Shown here: positions 6,632 to 9,050 of the stretch, one piece after another
Layout of the letters: each line of letters opens with the position of its first letter
How positions within the stretch are numbered: the first letter of the stretch is position 1
Program-made: the position numbers and the translations under genes
The notes under the pieces: model-generated
Told to the model about the DNA's origin: nothing
Database searches by the model: none
The model's input: only the letters and a program-made list of their open reading frames with translations
DNA from: Akkermansiaceae bacterium
GTDB lineage: Bacteria; Verrucomicrobiota; Verrucomicrobiia; Verrucomicrobiales; Akkermansiaceae
DNA length: 9,050 nucleotides
Reading direction: 5' to 3'
Assembly: GCA_014379305.1 (NCBI GenBank)
Contig: JACMMB010000243.1
Coordinates: 1-9,050 of the forward strand

Positions 6632-7492
6632 ATGACAACCAAGCATGGACTTTTATTGTGTCTCCTTTCCGTGCCAGCGATCGCCGGCAACATCGCTCCC
6701 GCCAACCGCTACGCCTACGATGCGAACGCCGGCTGGATCGATTTCTCGCCCACCCCCGCCACCGGCGTCACCGTCGGGAATTATTTCCTCAAAGGCTACG
6801 CCTACGCCGCGAACTATGGCTGGATCAACCTGGGAATCGGCCCGGCGAACAAGCTCGCCTACACCTCCACCGGCACCGATCAGGGAGTAAACGTCATCCC
6901 CGCCACCGGCGCGCTTGCTGGCTACGCCTACGCCGCCAATACCGGCTGGATCCACTTCGGCTGGGCCGGAAACAACGATCCGAACCGCGCCCGCATCAAT
7001 CTCATCACCGGCGTCTTCTCCGGCTTCGCCTACTCTGCGAACACCGGCTGGATCAGCCTCTCCACCCTCAAGAGCACCAGCCTCGCCATCACCGATTCCG
7101 ATACCGATGGCATCGACGACGCCTGGGAAATCGCCAACTTCAACAACCTCACCGCCGCCGGCATCGGCACCGACTTCGACAAGGACGGCCAGACCGATGC
7201 CGCCGAGAACGCCGCCGGCACCCTCCCGAAAAACGCCGCCTCCTGGCTCCGCATCACCTCGAATTCCGTCAACAGCGGCCGGACCGTCAGCACCATCACC
7301 TTCACCAGCACCCCCACCCGCCTCTATCAGCTCCAGTGCTCCCTCACCCTGAACAACGACTGGGTCACCGCCCCCACCAACCTCGCCGGGCCCGCCGAAT
7401 TCCCCGGCGGCGCCGGCGCCACCACCACCGTCACCAGCACGCACCCCACCGGTGCCCTCCGCTTCTTCCGCGTTTCCGCCCGCAATTACTAA
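6632..7492 (+). CDS. Secreted repeat protein with four GWI motifs and calcium-type DxDxDG loops
   Basis: The product has 286 residues. Residues 1-19 form a signal peptide (hydrophobic LLLCLLSVP, cleavage near AIAG). The mature protein carries four copies of a (Y/F)AYxANxGWIxx motif: W35 (YAYDANAGWIDF), W64 (YAYAANYGWINL), W106 (YAYAANTGWIHF) and W140 (FAYSANTGWISL), spaced 29, 42 and 34 residues apart. The motif resembles the 'GWAWSENIGWINF' repeats found in many environmental surface proteins. Two calcium-type loops follow, DSDTDGIDDAWE (155-166) and DFDKDGQTDAAE (181-192), like thrombospondin type 3 or EF-hand-like loops. A C-terminal beta domain ends in RFFRVSARNY, a common ending in verrucomicrobial exported proteins. 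It is probably exported and possibly cell-surface, with unknown function. It is expressed from its own likely promoter and lies 21 bases before the beta-helix gene. Strongly C-ending codons and high GC (38 of 60 bases in 7021-7080) match the housekeeping genes. Confidence 0.8.
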   Translation: MTTKHGLLLCLLSVPAIAGNIAPANRYAYDANAGWIDFSPTPATGVTVGNYFLKGYAYAANYGWINLGIGPANKLAYTSTGTDQGVNVIPATGALAGYAYAANTGWIHFGWAGNNDPNRARINLITGVFSGFAYSANTGWISLSTLKSTSLAITDSDTDGIDDAWEIANFNNLTAAGIGTDFDKDGQTDAAENAAGTLPKNAASWLRITSNSVNSGRTVSTITFTSTPTRLYQLQCSLTLNNDWVTAPTNLAGPAEFPGGAGATTTVTSTHPTGALRFFRVSARNY

Positions 7493-7513
7493 TCCGCCCG
7501 CTTTATATATTTT

Positions 7514-8938
7514 ATGAAAACATCGCGCCTCGCCCTCATCCCCCTGCTCGCCGCCATCGCCTCCGCCCAGGGGCCATTGCAGCCGCCCTCGGTATTCAAT
7601 CCCGCCATCGGCCCGATCGCCCCCCTCACCGGTGGCGGCCTCCCGCAGCCGGCCATGAAAACCCTCCATCAGGTCGAGCCCCGCATCCCCATCAACGCCA
7701 CCACCACCCCGGGCAATGCCGCTTCACTATTCCGCATCACCCAGCCCGGCTCGTATTATCTGACGGAAAACATCACCGGCGTGAATGCCAACCACGGCAT
7801 CTTGATCGCCGCGTCCGGGGTGACCCTCGACCTCATGGGATACAGTTTGAGAGGCGTGGCCGGTTCGGGCAGCGGAATCTATGGTCAAGACGGCACGCGT
7901 AACATAGCCATCAAAAATGGCATCGTCACGAACTGGGCCGGGGACGGAATTGGTTTGGCCTTGCCCGGCAGCAACATAGTCGTGGAAAACCTGTTGGTAG
8001 AAGGGAGCAGCGGCAGGGGTATCGTCGTACCCGCCACTTCCATCGTCAGGAATTGCCAAGTCAGGACCAGCGTTCAGGGCGGGATTCTTACCTCATTGTC
8101 ATGCGTCGTCACCGGATGCACGTTGGAGTTAAATTCAGCCTTCGGTATCAGCTCTTTCGGACTCATCAGCGATTGTGTGGCTTTAAACAACTCCGCGGTG
8201 GGCATCAATTGCATGGAAGGGATCGTGAGGAATTGCAAGGTCACCCAGATCACGGGAACTGCCTTCGCTGGCGGGACAGGGAGCGTATCCTTCGAAGCTT
8301 GTCATGCTTCCTGCATAGGCGTTGCCGCCTCATTCGGTTTCTCACTCTCAGGCAATGGTTCACGGGTCAGTGACTCCTCCACATTCAATTTCAACACCGG
8401 GATTACAACACTCGTAGAGACCATAAGCAGCCTCGTGATTTCCAATTGCATCATCACGAAATCGATTTTAACGGGCATGAGTCTTATCAGTACCGACTCT
8501 ACAGCTACCGGCGGGCATCAGGTGATCGGCTGCACCGTGGATGGCGTCAGCTCGGGGCCCGGCATCCTTCTGGATTCAAAAGGACTGATGCGCGACTGCC
8601 TGGTGCGCAGCACCTCCAGCGATGGTCTCCGCGTTCGCTCCAACTCCCGCATCCTGAACAATGTATTCATCAGTAACGGCGGCTCAACAGAAGACGGGTC
8701 GATTTTCCTCGGCAATCCGGTTTCCAACGTCCTCATTTCCGGGAACTCAATCCATAACGCCGTCGGTTGGGGTATTCTCGGTTCCAGCAGCACCCGCGTT
8801 ACGGTGACCGGAAACACCTTTTTCCAGAGCGCGGGCGGGAACAACATCAGTCTTGCTGGCTCAAACATCATCGGCCCGGTCGTCACCAGCGCCAACATCG
8901 GCACGACCACCAATCCGTGGGCGAACTTCTCCCAGTAG
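7514..8938 (+). CDS. Secreted right-handed parallel beta-helix protein (first of a tandem pair)
   Basis: The product has 474 residues. Residues 1-19 form a signal peptide (ALIPLLAAIASAQ). A proline-rich linker (about 20-55) precedes the domain start EPRIPINATTTPGNAASLFR, followed by ITQPGSYYLTENI, a block often seen before beta-helices in Planctomycetes and Verrucomicrobiota. From about 92 to 455, short beta strands repeat about every 20-22 residues (for example IVRNCQV, VVTGCTL, LISDCVA, IVRNCKV, VISNCII, LMRDCLV, LISGNSI, VTGNTFF), typical of pectate-lyase-like or NosD/CASH helices. No catalytic residues of a polysaccharide lyase were recognised, so the activity (glycan binding, glycan processing or surface adhesion) is unknown. 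The ATG follows an AT-rich TTTATATATTTT and has no Shine-Dalgarno. GC falls from 42 of 60 bases at 7561-7620 to 26 of 60 at 8401-8460, unlike the neighbouring genes. A near-copy of its 5' end starts 19 bases after its stop. Confidence 0.85.
   Translation: MKTSRLALIPLLAAIASAQGPLQPPSVFNPAIGPIAPLTGGGLPQPAMKTLHQVEPRIPINATTTPGNAASLFRITQPGSYYLTENITGVNANHGILIAASGVTLDLMGYSLRGVAGSGSGIYGQDGTRNIAIKNGIVTNWAGDGIGLALPGSNIVVENLLVEGSSGRGIVVPATSIVRNCQVRTSVQGGILTSLSCVVTGCTLELNSAFGISSFGLISDCVALNNSAVGINCMEGIVRNCKVTQITGTAFAGGTGSVSFEACHASCIGVAASFGFSLSGNGSRVSDSSTFNFNTGITTLVETISSLVISNCIITKSILTGMSLISTDSTATGGHQVIGCTVDGVSSGPGILLDSKGLMRDCLVRSTSSDGLRVRSNSRILNNVFISNGGSTEDGSIFLGNPVSNVLISGNSIHNAVGWGILGSSSTRVTVTGNTFFQSAGGNNISLAGSNIIGPVVTSANIGTTTNPWANFSQ
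7528..7606 (+). repeat. 79-base direct repeat, copy 1 (5' end of beta-helix gene 1)
   Basis: These bases are identical, position by position, to 8972-9050. They encode most of the signal peptide and the following linker (LALIPLLAAIASAQGPLQPP and SVFNPA). Identity at all third codon positions points to recent duplication or gene conversion rather than protein-level selection alone. The true repeat may be longer, because copy 2 is cut by the window edge. Confidence 0.97.
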
Positions 8939-8957
8939 CTCTCTTCCCGACCTTCTT

Positions 8958-9050
8958 ATGAAAATCCCGCTCCTCGCCCTCATCCCCCTGCTCGCCGCCA
9001 TCGCCTCCGCCCAGGGGCCATTGCAGCCGCCCTCGGTATTCAATCCCGCC
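8958..9050 (+). CDS. Second beta-helix paralogue, 5' end only (runs off the window)
   Basis: Thirty-one codons are visible: MKIPLLALIPLLAAIASAQ, then GPLQPPSVFNPA. This is the same signal peptide and linker as the gene at 7514, differing only at residues 3-5 (IPL in place of TSR). It begins 19 bases after the stop of the first copy, so the two are probably co-transcribed. The leader CTCTTCCCGACCTTCTT is pyrimidine-rich and has no Shine-Dalgarno. The rest of the protein is outside the window, so the beta-helix assignment is by homology of the start only; a truncated or chimeric copy is possible. Confidence 0.85.
   Translation, partial: MKIPLLALIPLLAAIASAQGPLQPPSVFNPA
8972..9050 (+). repeat. 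79-base direct repeat, copy 2 (start of beta-helix gene 2)
   Basis: Perfect copy of 7528-7606, 1444 bases downstream and in the same orientation. It reaches the last base of the window, so its right end is not known. Two in-register direct repeats at the 5' ends of neighbouring genes are a substrate for homologous recombination that would delete, duplicate or swap the bodies between them. Confidence 0.97.

Noticed and set aside
7504..7511. TATATA/TATATT as a -10 box for the first beta-helix gene
   Set aside because: It ends two to four bases before the ATG, which would start transcription inside the coding region, and there is no matching -35; more likely an unstructured AT-rich leader.
6653..7669. 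Minus-strand open frame of 338 codons, Gly/Ala/Asp/Glu-rich
   Set aside because: Antisense shadow of the GWI-repeat gene; low-complexity product without a domain.
6466..7902. Plus-strand open frame of 478 codons, Arg/His/Pro-rich
   Set aside because: It overlaps metG, the GWI-repeat gene and the beta-helix gene in another frame. The latter three have signal peptides, motifs and proper starts.

Overview
The window looks like a GC-rich bacterial chromosome, most likely from the Verrucomicrobiota. That is an inference. It rests on strongly C-ending codon use, an almost complete lack of Shine-Dalgarno sequences before the start codons, small secreted proteins with DxDxDG calcium-type loops followed by a C-terminal beta domain ending in an FFRV-like stretch, and a secreted beta-helix family. 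No rRNA, tRNA, CRISPR array, insertion sequence or phage gene was seen.

Layout. The left edge (about 1-224) carries no intact gene but keeps a decayed C-terminal piece of a HicB-type antitoxin on the minus strand, with an internal stop. Next, still on the minus strand, an SSS-like (LeuT-fold) membrane transporter (930-2105) is followed, in the same reading frame and after a single TAG codon, by its probable continuation: two more membrane helices and a hotdog acyl-CoA thioesterase domain (225-908). The two parts read as one roughly 626-residue transporter-thioesterase protein interrupted by an amber codon.

The plus strand starts divergently at 2163 with a secreted protein resembling only the N-terminal beta-sandwich of GH95 fucosidases. 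A housekeeping cluster follows: a PpiD/SurA-like membrane-anchored chaperone (2912-4558), a small TPR protein (4619-4969) and methionyl-tRNA synthetase (metG, 4988-6553). These are closely spaced and probably co-transcribed. A possible weak terminator and a good sigma70-like promoter lie after metG.

The right third encodes secreted or surface proteins. One (6632-7492) has four GWI-type repeats and calcium-type loops. Another (7514-8938) is a right-handed beta-helix. A second beta-helix paralogue starts at 8958 and runs off the window. The two paralogues share 79 identical bases at their 5' ends, although the body of the first copy has visibly lower GC than its own 5' end. This suggests a tandem family with a conserved secretion leader and diverging bodies. 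With the interrupted transporter-thioesterase, this array is the part most worth following up. No complete novel defence or mobile system was recognised.
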